Made by a program: the position numbers and the translations under genes. Shown here in pieces: positions 24,540 through 37,549 of a DNA stretch of 64,000 bases. The stretch comes from Aristolochia californica (taxonomy: Eukaryota; Streptophyta; Magnoliopsida; Piperales; Aristolochiaceae): assembly GCA_029961685.1 (NCBI GenBank), contig JARWKL010000008.1, forward strand, positions 40,068,821-40,132,820. Reading direction: 5' to 3'. Numbering within the stretch: the stretch's first letter is position 1; each line of letters opens with the position of its first letter. The notes under the pieces are model-generated. The model saw only the letters and a program-made list of their open reading frames with translations, ran no database searches and was not told the DNA's origin.

Positions 24540-26650
24540 CTAAATAAATTACAAAATAAAATAAAAAATATTAAAAATATTAAATTATACTATTATTATA
24601 AAATAAAATAAAAAATAATTATAATTTAACTTAACTGAAGTATTAAATACCATAATTAAATTATTTTTATTATTAAAATAAATTAATAAAATTGTTTACT
24701 TAAAATTAATATATCAATTAAATTTTAAATATAAATAACTTAATATAATTATTTAAATTAAAAATTTTAAATTATATTACACTAAATAATAGAGTAAATA
24801 TATAGTAATATAATAATAATATAAAATATATATTTTAATTAATTTGATTTTAAATTGAAATATATTACATAATTAGAAAAAATATATATTACTTCATTAC
24901 CATTTAGTTAATTAATCATTAATAATTATGAATTACATTAGCATATTATTTAATTAATCATCAATAATTATTAATTATATTTTAAAATACATTATTATTC
25001 AATTATTCCATTTTTAAATTATCTCCTTAATTATTTAATTAGTTAAAAAAATACTATTTAATTACTTAACCTCGAGTGAACACGACCTATAAGACCCATT
25101 ATTTGTTGTCAAAATTTTATTTATAAATAGTAACATTTTAAATTGAAAAAAATTGTTAACATATTTTGGTTTTTTTATTATGATGGCATGAAGGTATATT
25201 GGCATTTATTTTTGTACTAAGGTTATGTAGGGTTTAGGGTTTAGGTTATAGGAGAAAATAAGTAACTTCTCATTGAAAAAAAAAACTATTATTTATAGTT
25301 TTTATATTTTATAAGTGATATGTTGGTAACCGAGTAACATTACTCACATGACTAAGGATTTTTGCTCCATATTCATTGAAACATGGTGCTAGAACAATAC
25401 AAAAAGTCATATGACAAAACTTGCTATTCCTAGCATTTTATCAAAGAAGACTCAAATTTAAGCCAATTTTGAAATATGATATTGCAAGGAGGTTTGAGGG
25501 ATGAAATCACCGATATTCCCCTAAAATATCAACTTAAATTAGTGTTGTCAGAACTAGACCAGACCAGATGGTTAAACCCAATTGAACTGGAACTTGACCC
25601 TTTTCAGGTTCTCACATATGGAAAACGGTTTTTGGCTTAAAATATGAACTCATGGGTGGTTAGCATAGTATGAACTTGAACTGAACCGGTTAATTCGGTT
25701 TAATTCAATCATTTTTCTTATGAAAGAACGGTGGAAAAAAAATTAATAGAGAGGATTCAAAGCCATGACCAAGTACCTAGATAGTAAAGATAGTATCGAC
25801 CAACTAAACACTAATTCATGTCCAACTTCAACAAAACACAATATATATATATATAGAGAGAGAGAGAGAAAATAAGAAGGTGATCTGATTGGACCTGGTC
25901 CAACCAATGGTTGAATCCAGTCTAACCTATAGGACCAAAACCAGTCATCCTTTGATTTGAATGTTTCACTATGTTCAATCTGACCTCTTTTTTGTATTAG
26001 AATAACAGTAATACAATTAACAAAATATACATTTACAGTTCTTTTTTGCTCTTTTAGCTTTGACCTGATTAGCTTTTAAAGCTCTTGATTATGCACAAAA
26101 CATTGTCAGTGGGTTGGAACAACAGTATGAGGCTAGTAAGCTTCTACTTAGCTTTTTTAAGTCAAAGATTTTATTTTCACAGGGGCATGTAATTCTTGGC
26201 TTTAGCAATGTTATCTGTAATATATCAAATTGTAAGGATTTAGTCTGCATAATTTAGCTGCCATTGGATCACATGTAGCAGGACATGTTGTTTGCCCTTT
26301 CTAGTGCACCATTTCAGATCAGAAGAAAAGGAAAAAATATATTTGAAGTTCAGTGAAGTGTTGATACAAGGTTGCAAGGCCAGATTGTCATCCTACAAGA
26401 GGAGAAGATTTATTGCTTTCAAGTTGCATCTCATCTGAAGAAATATAACAGACCATTACAGGTTGAAACTGGCTCAGGGAGCTAAAACAAGGGATATGCA
26501 GTTCTTTTTGTCTAATGGGGATGGAAACTTGCCAAATACAAAACCGATTAGGATTTGGTCTCAGTGAAATGAAGTTAGAAAAATATAGTGAAGAAATGAA
26601 GAAAAGCAACCAAAATGACAATGATAAACATGGGTGTAAATTTGAACATC
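24540..26650. other. AT-rich block and spacer
   Basis: Positions 24540-25075 are nearly all A/T, with taat/ttaa repeats. A second telomere-type motif, in the opposite direction, occurs at 25229-25245. A degenerate dispersed repeat (ccagaccagatggttaaaccc; gaaccggttaattcgg) spans about 25550-25960, with an AT/GA microsatellite at 25840-25868. Positions 26040-26330 show no gene. The last part is the 3' flank of the LIM gene. Confidence 0.5.
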
Positions 26651-28113
26651 TTAGGATTGTGAATGCTCCTGCTCTGTTGTTGCCTCTTGTGTTTCAGCTT
26701 CTTTTTCTTCTTGGTTCTCATCTTGTGCTGCCTCATCCTCTTTCTGAGAATCCCCTGGTACTGGGGGGGTGTTGCGCCTCATCGAAGTTGCTTGGAGGAC
26801 ATGGCTATAGCTCCCTTTTTCCTTGAACAATTGTGCGAAATGGGCCTTGCAGTAAAGAACACCATCCATTGCAGCATAGGATGAGGGATTGAGGAAACAA
26901 CCTCCATGGGAACACTTGAAACAGGACTTATGATATGATTCCCCTTCCACGGTTACCTGTTACAGCTTCCAGAAAATTTATTCCACGTTTCTCAACACAT
27001 GAACACTAGTATGAGGGAGATTGTAAGAAATAAATTTCAAAGGCTGTCTGTCATCAAACTTTGCAGACAAGAAACTAATTTGAACTGGAGATGGGTGAAG
27101 AGACCCACTACAGTGGTGGTTAATCCAGTTAACTTTCATATCTCTGGTCATCATGATTTCTTTATACGTATGTGCTAGATATCTCACAGAAAATTCTTTA
27201 CAATACAGAAAACTACCCCAAGCCATTGAATGTTTCATTTATTTTATTCTATTATGAACAAATTCCTTAAAATGCAGTAATTATATGCATCTCTAATTAG
27301 CATATATCAAAAATAAATTCTTTTGGAGCAAAACAGGAGAAGGAGAAAAGTGGCAGACCTTTTCAAGCGGATAGGCGGTTTTCTGGCAAGTGGCACATTT
27401 GTCTTGGGTCCCAGAGAAGAAGGAAGACAGTTTGCTGGGCTGCCTACTCTGTGAGGTAAATGATTCAAATCATGTGTGAGCACTTTGGACAAGAAAAAAT
27501 GAAGAGGAAAAGCTCCATTGGCAAATGAGAATGTTAAAAAACTTACCAGTTCACCGGACTTTTCAGAGGATTTTCCATCTGTTAAGTCATACAACTACAG
27601 ACGTGAGAAAATACCCACAAAAAGAGGGAGAGAGAAGGGGAAAAAGAAAAATGAATTGATTTCAAGTATGATAAAACCCATCTCAGGAAAGAGAATGAAT
27701 CCTCACGCTGGAAATTCTTGGAGAAACTTCCCGTCTCTTTGAAGAGCTGTTCAAAGTGGGGCTTGCAGTACAGCACACCATCCATGGAAGAGTAGTTGCT
27801 CATCTAAAGATATACATCATCAGCAGCATTAACAAAAAATGAAAACATATAAAACAAATATAAAACATATTTCAAATGGATCATACTGGTTTCAACAATA
27901 CAACACTTCTACCCAAAAAAAGACGCAAAAGAAGAAAAAAAAGATTCTTGTAAGTGATCCTAACGGAAATGTACTAACCACAAGGGTCCCTCCACAATGA
28001 CTGCATTTGAAGCAGGTCTTGTGATAGGCCACACCATCAGCAGACAACATATCAACAATGTACACAGTCTTATCACATGCCTTGCACTTCTCCAGAGTCC
28101 CAGTGAAAGCCAT
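26651..28113 (-). CDS. PLIM2: PLIM2-type two-LIM-domain actin-bundling protein, 219 aa, 5 exons
   Basis: Plant two-LIM proteins bind and bundle actin filaments, and the PLIM2 branch acts mainly in pollen. Exons (minus): 28113-27979, 27803-27707, 27578-27547, 27448-27359 and 26956-26651, 660 bases in frame. LIM1 has zinc ligands C10, C13, H31, C34, C37, C40, C58 and H61. LIM2 has C106, C109, H127, C130, C133, C138, C154 and H157. The second motif contains the plant-typical CSHGGC, where two Gly widen the spacing. The linker (about 74-104) has SKLSSFFSGTQDKC. The C-terminal tail after SHVLQATSMRRN is about 45 residues, acidic and Gln/Glu-rich. Tail and MDMLSADG favour PLIM2 over WLIM1/WLIM2. 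A pollen role is inferred from the family only. Confidence 0.95.
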
Positions 28114-30591
28114 TTTGAAATATCAAGACTCAATGGAACGAACAGACAAACAGATGATAATCCAGAAAAACACACAGAACCCAAAAACACCAATCAAAAT
28201 CGAGCCCTCAGAAGACCATAAACCGCTTCGAGCTGAAAAGGAACAAGATGGGTTGAAGAAGGGAAGAACCAATCTTGAGAAGGTCTGCCAAGGGCCAATT
28301 TAAATCTGACAAAACAAACGTGTCTGGGTGTGTTCTTCTTTCGAAATGGTCGAGGGTGATTAAAGGTGGAAAACCCAGCTAAGGACGGATGGATATGCTT
28401 AATCCCACCAGTGGAGCAATGACATGTAAAATGGGGAGTTAAGAACGGAGCTCAAAAGAGGGGAGGTGAGGCTGCAGGCCATTAATTTGGGTCTTAGTGG
28501 GGGATCAATAAGGGAGGAGAGGGTGACAAGGAGGCCAGTGAAGATCCTATCCATTTGAGAAAAATGGAGACCAAGTCCAGAGAAAGAGAGAGAAAGAGAA
28601 TAAGTTTGGATTCAAAGAGAATGTTAAGAGGTAACAACCTCTGCTATTCTTGGGTTTGACAGATCCTTCTCTGTTTTTACCATTTCAATGCAATTTAAAG
28701 AACCAGAACTAAAAAGCTTAATTCTGCTTTGATGCATTTATTGGCTCATTGTGACACACAATCAAAGAAGCCTAAGTCAACAAATTTGATGGTAGTGGTA
28801 CTCACTTGGGGCCTTAACTATTTCTGTTGAAAATCCAAAAATGGAGTACAATGCCTGTGCAATTGCATTAGAAGCCTAGAAAGGAGCAGGGCAATAAGAG
28901 GGAATAAATATGGCAAACCGACTCTTAATGGGGGTAGATTGAGGGCCAATGGAGGAAAACAAAATTGTTGCATGGATAATCTTTTAACATGGGATCTAGA
29001 AGATGAAAAAAAATCAAAATATAAATGAGCAAATTCTAATGTCTATTCCATTAACATCATATTAAAGCCGGCCTCCATTTAAAAACTAAATCGTTCTGCT
29101 GGTTTTTGTGGTTTATTTATCAAAATAATCGATAAAATATAAAAAAATTAATTAAAAAAAGTTAAATATTGGGTTTCTAGTCTTTTTTTGAATTGCATAT
29201 TTTGTTATTTTTTATTATAAATTCAAACTTTTAATTTTGAATTGAATTGACTTGATTTATTCGGAATTAAGTTGTGGTTCAATGGTTTTGTGTAGGGGGT
29301 TTGTAGATGGAGGTCTTAAGTTTGAGTCTTTTTTTCTGCTCGAAGGGTAACTGGGTATAAACTAATTGTAATAAACGCACAAAAAATCGACGACATTATT
29401 GTTTTTACCCTATATACGATCTTCAACAAAATTGAGGAATGGAGGGGAGAGCCATGAAAGGGGAAGTAAGATGTTGGGAAGGCCAACGGCGGGGGAGGGC
29501 GGCGCTGCTCGCCTTTTAGCAAGTTGACGGGGAGGGATCCCCTATTGCAAAAAATGCAAAGCAAGAGAATGATTTCAGTTATTCAATTCAAATTTGATGG
29601 TTATCCATGTCCTTACCCAATCAAACAAAAGAAACTAATTATTTCAAACAGAGTTGTTCTATAAAACTGCCTTGTGCCACAGTTAAATAATCTTGCATGA
29701 TATAAAATTGTCATCGTGCACAGCACTGCACTGCCTCTAACGCTAGACGTGAAAGCACGATTAGCAAACTCACATCTGATAACTCATAAACATGAATGAA
29801 GTTTCAAAAGAAATGGAATACTGAAACAGATCCTAAGTCCATGAGTCCACATGATAACTTAAATGAAACTTTAAATCTGTCATAATGAAGAGCACTCTCT
29901 AAAAATTTGAGAAAATCGATTAATAAGTTCATATCAGAAAAGGGATAATGTGTATTGGTTGAGTGATTGCTCTGATATGAAGTATGCACAATCAAAAATA
30001 TATGTATCATCTGATATGTCTCAGATTTTAAAAGTGTCGATACATTACACGACATATCTTGTACCAGCTGATCATAAAAAATGGTGGATGTATCGGTATC
30101 GAGGTTACACATAACAGGTGTTCCAATAGATGTTATAGCAGGGTTTGAGCCAAAATTTTGGTAGAGAACCACAATCCATTAATCAAACAATCTTTCAAGA
30201 GTAGTATACCTAAAGCATGCATTCACAAGCAATTCCACTGAGAGGAAATGGGTATTTGGTATTTAAGAAGCCAACAGTATAGAAATGCCATTTCTCAGCC
30301 ATTCTGTGATTGACATTCTGCATTATAGGTTTCAGACTTTGAACTTAATTATGTACTGATAATTGTTTTGATTGGAAAGTATGAGAATCATCTGAGGTAG
30401 GAAAAGTTCCACCACAAGGGTGGAAAACAGACTCTGTTCTCCTCGTTTCTCCTGAAACACAGTGAACAAGTAAGCCACAATCAAATCTCTGTATACTAAT
30501 GTCTTTGCACCAATTCACAACTTGGGTAGGGAAAAAGTTTGAGGAGTTGAAAAACAAAGTTGTTCATAAGCTGTAGCTGTACCTGAGAGAT
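28114..30591. other. LIM upstream region and spacer
   Basis: Positions 28114-28700 are the probable 5' UTR/promoter of the minus-strand LIM gene. At 29266-29330 a stretch reads tggttcaatggttttg ... gaggtcttaagtttgagtct. It faintly resembles tRNA A and B boxes, so it could be a SINE remnant. A GC-rich patch lies at 29480-29540. Positions 30040-30130 belong to the GATACATATCG-like family. The end is the AtuA gene 3' UTR. No gene is supported. Confidence 0.4.
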
Positions 30592-33500
30592 TCAAACAGG
30601 AGGTAACACCACTTGTTGGCACAAGATGAGGTCAGATATGCACTTCCCATGCCGGTCAATCCTTCGAGAGCAATTGACCCCACCGTCAAGAATGTTCCGG
30701 ACCACAACATTCAGAGAGTGGATTCCCTTTGCCTCATAAATTTCCACTGTCAAATTTTCCTTGACCCAGTTGTTTCTCTTCTGAATGGTTTCAACTATGG
30801 GAAACGAGGAAGAATCTAAGAGTGGTGAAACTACTTCCTTCACCCATTCTGATGTTATAACCACCTTCAGCCTTTCAATATCTAGCGGGAAATGAGGGAT
30901 AATGGAGAAATTTAAGTCATTCCCTTTGTCTCCAGCACGGCTGTGGGCTACCTTATATAGAGGAATCACCTGTCCAGATGGTGCCCGTGAGGTGGGTTCA
31001 GCGCAGGAGCTATGACCATCCACTGATGTAGTTGGTGGTATGGGATATCCATGTGCAAGGTCAGATTTCTCAATGCTCATTTTAGATGTCTTTGGGATGC
31101 ACAGGCCTGTGGGCGAGCTTTTATTAGATTCTGTCTTCCAGAAAACTGACTCACGTTCAACCTAAATAGACAACAAGAATAATTTATTAGTGTTTCTTCT
31201 CTGGGTTTAGAGCAAATGTTACAATCTCAGCCAGTACAGAAAATTAAATTAATACTGTGATGACAAAATAAAAGCATACTTCAGATGTTTAAGGTGGCAA
31301 AAACAACATAGGATTAATGATCGAGACTGCTAGGTCCTCCTAAAAGGAAGCTCCATTCCAGTAATCTGAAGATAACACGTTGTCCTGGAATTGAGTTGAT
31401 GCAGTTTTATTGAATTGGTTCCAGTAGGTCATGTTCAGTCTTTCAATTTTGTCCATGGTAAGCCCTAGTACGTAAAATTTGTCATAGACCATCTTAAATA
31501 CATAAAATCTTAAGATTTCATTAACAGATTGGGTAGATAAACACTGATGAGATACCCACACCAATCTAGTTGGAAGGGTCAGTTGACGTCGAATGAGATG
31601 GTCATTTTCAGACCCTAAGAAGGGCCAAGATAATGAAGAACTAGTAAAACCAACTTGAAGTTAGATAAACAGCAAGAAGAAAAATAGGCAATGAAAAAGA
31701 CTGTGAAGGATCTAATTTGCTTGTGTTCTATCTTGCATACGAGTTTTCTTCAATATCTAGTAGATTGGTTTAGTTTTTTTTTTCAAAAAATCAAGATTGA
31801 TTTAGTAGCACAAAACATTTACCAAGGCAGATATCTAGCCCCTTATTTTCCATAAAAAATAAATGACTGTTAAGGGCCACAAGACAACATACCAGCTCCT
31901 TTTGTAGAATTATCTCTTTCTTGTGCCCTGTGCTGCATTAGAAGCGGAAAAAAATGTTTAACATTAGAAAAATCAAGATTCACGGGCATATCAGTTTTCC
32001 TCTTTTCTGAAGCCATGATATCAAATAGTTCTCATGACGTAATGCTTTGACCTTATTCCTCCCCCACCAGCTGGTCCATTAGTGTAGAGAGCAGTAAAGT
32101 CTCTGATTAACTGAACTGCATGCTCCTTTTTCTCAAATAACCCATCCATCCGCAGTCTTATGTCATCATTATGTCTTGCAGGTGAAGTCTTCTCATTAAT
32201 ATCAGTTGCCTTCAAGCTATCAAGCCCAATGATATAAGAAGTTATCTTATCACTAATACCTGGTAATACTTCTTCAATCCACGACCTAACCTAATATATG
32301 AAAAAAATCAATATGTAATAGTTCTTCAATCCACAACCTAACCTAATATATGAAAAAATCAATATGCAACTCTTTTATTCTTAAAAATTCAGAATGGATT
32401 TTGTTAGCTCATTGAACAAAACTCAGTTTTTCTCTGAAGGATAATTTTTTCAGTGAAGAAGGCATCCAAGTGTAAGGATTAAAACACACAAGACAATATA
32501 AGTATGCTACAAAATCGTCAATTTGGACTCCTAAATTCAAGTGGGTGGGGACATATGCAGAAGATGGTTCTATTGTTGTTGTTTTCTTTTTGAAAAATAC
32601 AGATGAGTCTTTGTACACACAAAATTTATGAAGACAATAGTCAAGCAGGTTACAAACCAGAAATTCAGCAGCTTGGGCACGTTTGACACATTCATGCCCC
32701 CCATACGATATCTCTCCCCACCCTTTCCATCCACAGTCCTAAAGTCCAAAAGAAAAATAAGAACTATCATTACAAATTTAATGTGACACTCAATAGGACA
32801 TACTCATAAGATTTTTACCTTGGAGACCAACTGCAGAAGTTTGTCAGGCATTGGTTGATCAGATGGCTTAGCACCAAAGCATGAAACTCTGTCATTTGAT
32901 AATGTGTGAAAAGAAACATCCTGGAAATCTACAATCTGTTTTGGGAGGCACATTAATACCTCATTTCACTATTCTATGATTTTATTCAACCAAATGGAAT
33001 GCTTGCCTACCATATCTGGTGTGACATACGCTCTGGGATCTCCAATCTCATAAAGAAGCTGCTGAGCACAAGTTCTGAAATTTAAAACACCACCACTATC
33101 ATCTGCTTTTGCTACAAACACTCTCCCATCAAAATGCACTTCGGCATATGGAAGAGATAAGTTTAAAAGCTGTTGGAATGATAGGTCACGAAACTCATCT
33201 CCTGAATTAAAAATTGGGACAGCAGCATTGTCACCATATGTGCAGCAATGTGTAGTGAGTAGCACTTCAGAAAAAGAGTGAAAGTGAAGTTGATACGTGC
33301 AATGAAGACCTTAGAACATCACCTGGATGCATATAATATCCTCCAGTGAGTTGACATCCACATTCAAGAAGATGCCCAGCTAGAGATCCTTGGGCAAGTT
33401 GTTCAAAGTCATTCCAGTTCCAGCCCAGCTCATAAACCTACTTGCATTTTGGTGTCATAATATATGATAAGTTTCACATTTGGTGCTACAAAGAAGTTTT

Positions 33501-35548
33501 CTAGGATCTGGTGCCAATTTTTTGAGTTTCTCATACCATTGGGCCCAAAAATAAGGCAGCATCGGCTACTCGTGAAGTAATGATAACATCTGGTAGATAT
33601 TTCTCCAAGCATTGAACAATGGGACTGGCCCCCAAGTACGTGCTTACACCCTTCCATGCATCAAATAAATTGGATCTAAATAAAAAAAGTATAGTACTTT
33701 TTTGTGGAAAAAAATATTCTTTCTTTATCAGGTGAGAAGGATGTGTTAGCATGTGAGCAGACAGAATAGATGGCATGTGGGTGGACACACAAGTGGCAGA
33801 AATTTTGAAGCAGTTTGCACTCAAATGAGATGGCTGCATGACAAAGTTTCAAGTGGATGACCCACTCAAGTGATCCTTAGACTGTGGGTTGTTTATACAG
33901 CATTTTTAAGCACTTCTGATTCTTAAACCGAGAGTTCATTTTCCAAAATCTTATCATTCTGAGATCCATCTTACTCTGCCCATTCAATATTTTAGTTTCA
34001 CTGCAAAAGAACTTGCCTTACTCTCTTACAAACTCCAAATAGCTATATACAGATGTCATTGGTTAGATGTCTGCTACCTGCTGGTAGGACTTTTTAACCA
34101 TGGTACGAGAAGAGAACCTTCAGATGAAGGTATGCACAAACATGAAAATGTTCAGCAGGATCCTGGATCAGATTCTAACCTCCATCATGATAAATACCAA
34201 ATCAACTGAAAAGGTAAAACATAGAGTAACAGAATTCTTACACCAGATTTTGTTGGAGCCACCTCATATGCAACAGAAACAGTCAAGTCAAGTCCTAGAC
34301 TGCTGCCCAAATCTAACACTTTCTTTTGTGCTCCTAGTGGATCCACTGACCATGAATGCATTAAGAAATGTGAGTAGGTAACAACAAAGAGTCTTCATTT
34401 AATAACCGCTAGTTGAGTTCTTGCATATCAGTGGATAGTAAGCAATACTGACTTGCACCCATGTTGGTAACTAGGCAAACTCCTTGTCGCACAGCCAAAG
34501 GTAAGAGCAGTGACATCCAATCCAGAACTGCAAAGTTTTTTTTTTTAAAAAAAAAACAGCATAGAACATAGAGTTACATGGTGAAAATACTGTAAATAGT
34601 CATGGATTAGTATATGCAGTACTAACTACATCTTGCATATACCACCCTCAAAAAAAAAAAATCCATCCTCATGCCTCTTTGCTTACTTCAAATTTTTATG
34701 TTAAATTTTCCATGATATCTCAAAGGAATGACACTCAAGCAACCTCAAATAGAACATGAAATGAAAGATTAAATCATGAGAGTAAGCCCAAAAGCAGTGT
34801 CAATGTACAAACCAAAACCATCCTTTCTCAAAGAAGGATGATGTGCATGGCAACAAGATATCTTGCAGTACATCCAAAATGGTGGAATATAGACATTAAA
34901 ATGTGTAGAAGTTATGCATGTACATCTTCAAGTATGATCAATTTGGATTCTGACTTGCCCACAAATAGGCCCCTACAAGCACTACTTTCTATTTTATCTT
35001 CTTGTGCATACATTAACTGCCAAACATGGTAAAAATATAACATAGCATAGGAATACTAACTTACGAACATTTCAGTTTTTTTAATCATGCAAGTAAGTTT
35101 TTTCATAACTCAGAACTTTTAAAGCTCGAATGAGAGTTATGGATCAGCTTATCCAAGCAAAGTAGAAGCCAAGAAAGTTAAAAGGAGTTAAAAACATACT
35201 CCGAGAATCAAACCCATCTTCCCCAGACAACATAGCCTGGTAGCGATCAGCAAGTGTTCTCTCAGCGAGACACTCAAGGACAAGATAATCCAGTTTAACA
35301 TTCTGAAGCAATTTGAGAGCAGCCACTGGCCTATCCCCACCGAATCCGGCTCCACAACCAATGTAAATCTTATCCTTTCGTCTAAGTGTATTCTTTCTCT
35401 GAAATTTGGCAAATAACACAACATCTGTTAAGAGTTTTGTCATAACTGTTCATCATACAGAGCATACAAACTAGTAAAACATAAATAGAGATTCACTAAC
35501 CAACTTGAATGTGTAGTCATGCAATTCAGCTTTCTCATTGTTTTCCAT
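30592..35548 (-). CDS. AtuA-family (DUF1446) protein, about 630 aa, 12 exons
   Basis: The family is named for bacterial acyclic-terpene utilisation protein A; the plant role is not established. Exons (minus): 35548-35501, 35398-35200, 34527-34453, 34345-34242, 33650-33537 (start uncertain), 33437-33323, 33201-33011, 32935-32819, 32738-32658, 32290-32052, 31932-31893 and 31161-30592. The sum is 1893 bases. The N-terminal AtuA domain has YIGCGAGFGGDRPVAALKLL, LECLAERTLADRYQ, DVIITSRVADAALFLGPM and TNGPAGGGGIS. The last ~190 residues include YKVAHSRAGDKGNDLN, the AtuA ferredoxin-like domain. All junctions are clean except exon 4/5: using the AG just before 33675 would need a phase-2 donor that is not obvious, so I used the AG before 33650. 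A noncoding first exon with an upstream ATG at 36330 is likely. Confidence 0.9.
32270..32370. repeat. 52-bp tandem duplication across an AtuA splice acceptor
   Basis: Copies start at 32270 and 32322, and differ by one substitution and one A in a run over ~45 bases. Each carries (minus strand) the acceptor catatattag and the first 21 bases of exon 10. The model uses the acceptor nearer the coding exon (exon start 32290). The upstream twin would start the exon at 32342. Confidence 0.9.
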
Positions 35549-37486
35549 GCTGTGTAAATTCCTGTAAAATTACGTTACTGTCAACATCCCTTAGTCCTAT
35601 GGCATTGACCTCAAACACTGACAATAATAAGAGATCAACATATGCTATGACCAAAGCAACGACTTCTGAAATCATCTAAACTACACTCATTCACAATGCT
35701 ACTGGGCTCCCAAATCATAATGTGATATTGCTTTCCCATTTTTATCAGTTTTATGCACTTTTTTAGCCGAGAAAACACTAATTTCACTCTTCGTGCGAAA
35801 GCAGTAAATTTAGTTATTTCATAGAGAACTGATACACTTCCTCACCCACAAATGAAAAAAAAAAAAGTTCCCACTTAAATCACAAATGTGTAGAAAACCC
35901 TCGTTCACGTTGAAGCCAATCATTTGCTTCAAAACAAAAAAAGTAAAAATCAAGCAGTTAGTAGTTTTACTTAATCGGATTTCAGATTGCGTAATTCACT
36001 TCACATTCAGCCCACGATTCAGTTTGCATGCATTGAAAGCTAAAACTTCAACAACTGTAAGATAAGGATTCAGAACAACGTTCCCACACACCACCTCTCC
36101 ATCAATTCCAACAGTAAAACCTAAATCTTCCGTTCTCTACAATCATATATTGCTAAACAAATACTCCAACTGAAACGAAAAAACATGAATAACACCACCT
36201 TTATAGCAGAGCTGATAGAGATACGATTCTCTTTTCCTCTCGGCGCTGCCTTCTGACTGGCAGTGACGATTATGGCGGATATTCTGAACGACCTTTTAAG
36301 CTGCGCCGGGTGCGTATTAGACTCTGCCAACCATCATTGGGCTTATTCTCTCTTGATCTTATTTGACAAATACTAGGCCTACCAATGCCTTAACAATGGG
36401 CTTTAAAGGGGAACCCATGGCGAGTCCACGGCCCAATCAAAGTAGGTTTGATTGTTTTATTTATGCAAATAATAAAATGGTTAAGTTGGGTCTGAACCAT
36501 GAGGTTGATCAAAGAGATAAGTGTTAGACATAAACTCCTATGAACCATTTGGTTTCAAATTACTACGAAAAAACCCCTATAATTTGTTTTTACTTCCATT
36601 AATTAGTTTCCAAGTCGGAATTAGAAACTGACTCGAGATCCTGATTTTCCGAGTCAAACCAGGTGAATCAGACAGGGATTCATGAGTCTAGTGGTTGAAC
36701 TTAGCTTGATTCAGGGGAGACTTGCCCATTGTAGAAGGGACGAGTTTGACCCCCATTTTAACTTGATCACTACCAAATCCAAGAGACTTGCTTGTGTCAC
36801 CCAATCAAATTTCCAAGCCAGTCGAAAACTATGGTTTTAATTGAGAATTGAACTATGTAGATCAATTGTGGATGACCTACCAAAAAAGATGTGAGATACA
36901 TTATTGATATGTTTTTAGGTGGATGTTGCATTACTTATGTGGACCAAAATGGAATATCATATGTGCATATAAAAACTAAGCTAGACCAAATAGAATCACT
37001 AATTGGACAAAGAATATGCTCCAAAATTAATTATATCCCAAGGAATATGCCCTATGATTCAATTAATTTGACTTGTACATTAGATGTGTTTTAGAGAGAG
37101 AAAGAGAGATTTGGTAATTTTATTCAATTATCTGTCGTACCATTTTTTGATAGTTTAAAAAACAAATATGAAAAAAAATGTTTGTTCGTATGACTGTATG
37201 AGAGGATCTACCCCTTTGCCCATATACCATTTATTGAATAGAATAGACATCTGTAAACACTATTTTGTATTCAGTTACCTGATTACCTTGTTGGGTATTT
37301 TAAAAAAAAGGATAATGTTATTAATTTTAAACTCCTCCACATAAACATTTAAAAATTAATATTTATATATAGGATGACATAATTTAAAGAATATCCCATT
37401 AAATATAATCGATTGTCTGTATAATTAATACGTTACATAATTTGTAGTATTTATGTTATTTTATAATTTAATAAATTTATCAATAT

Positions 37487-37489
<3 letters not shown>

Positions 37490-37548
<59 letters not shown>
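37490..37548. repeat. (AT)n microsatellite, about 60 bp
   Basis: Uninterrupted TA dinucleotides run between gca and aacttc. This is simple sequence, likely length-polymorphic. Confidence 0.95.

Positions 37549-37549
<1 letters not shown>

Noticed and set aside
36121..36330. N-terminal exon of the AtuA protein
   Set aside because: Joining it to the next exon gives a stop before the conserved start; MENNEKAELHDY at 35548 fits homologues, so this is at most an upstream ORF.
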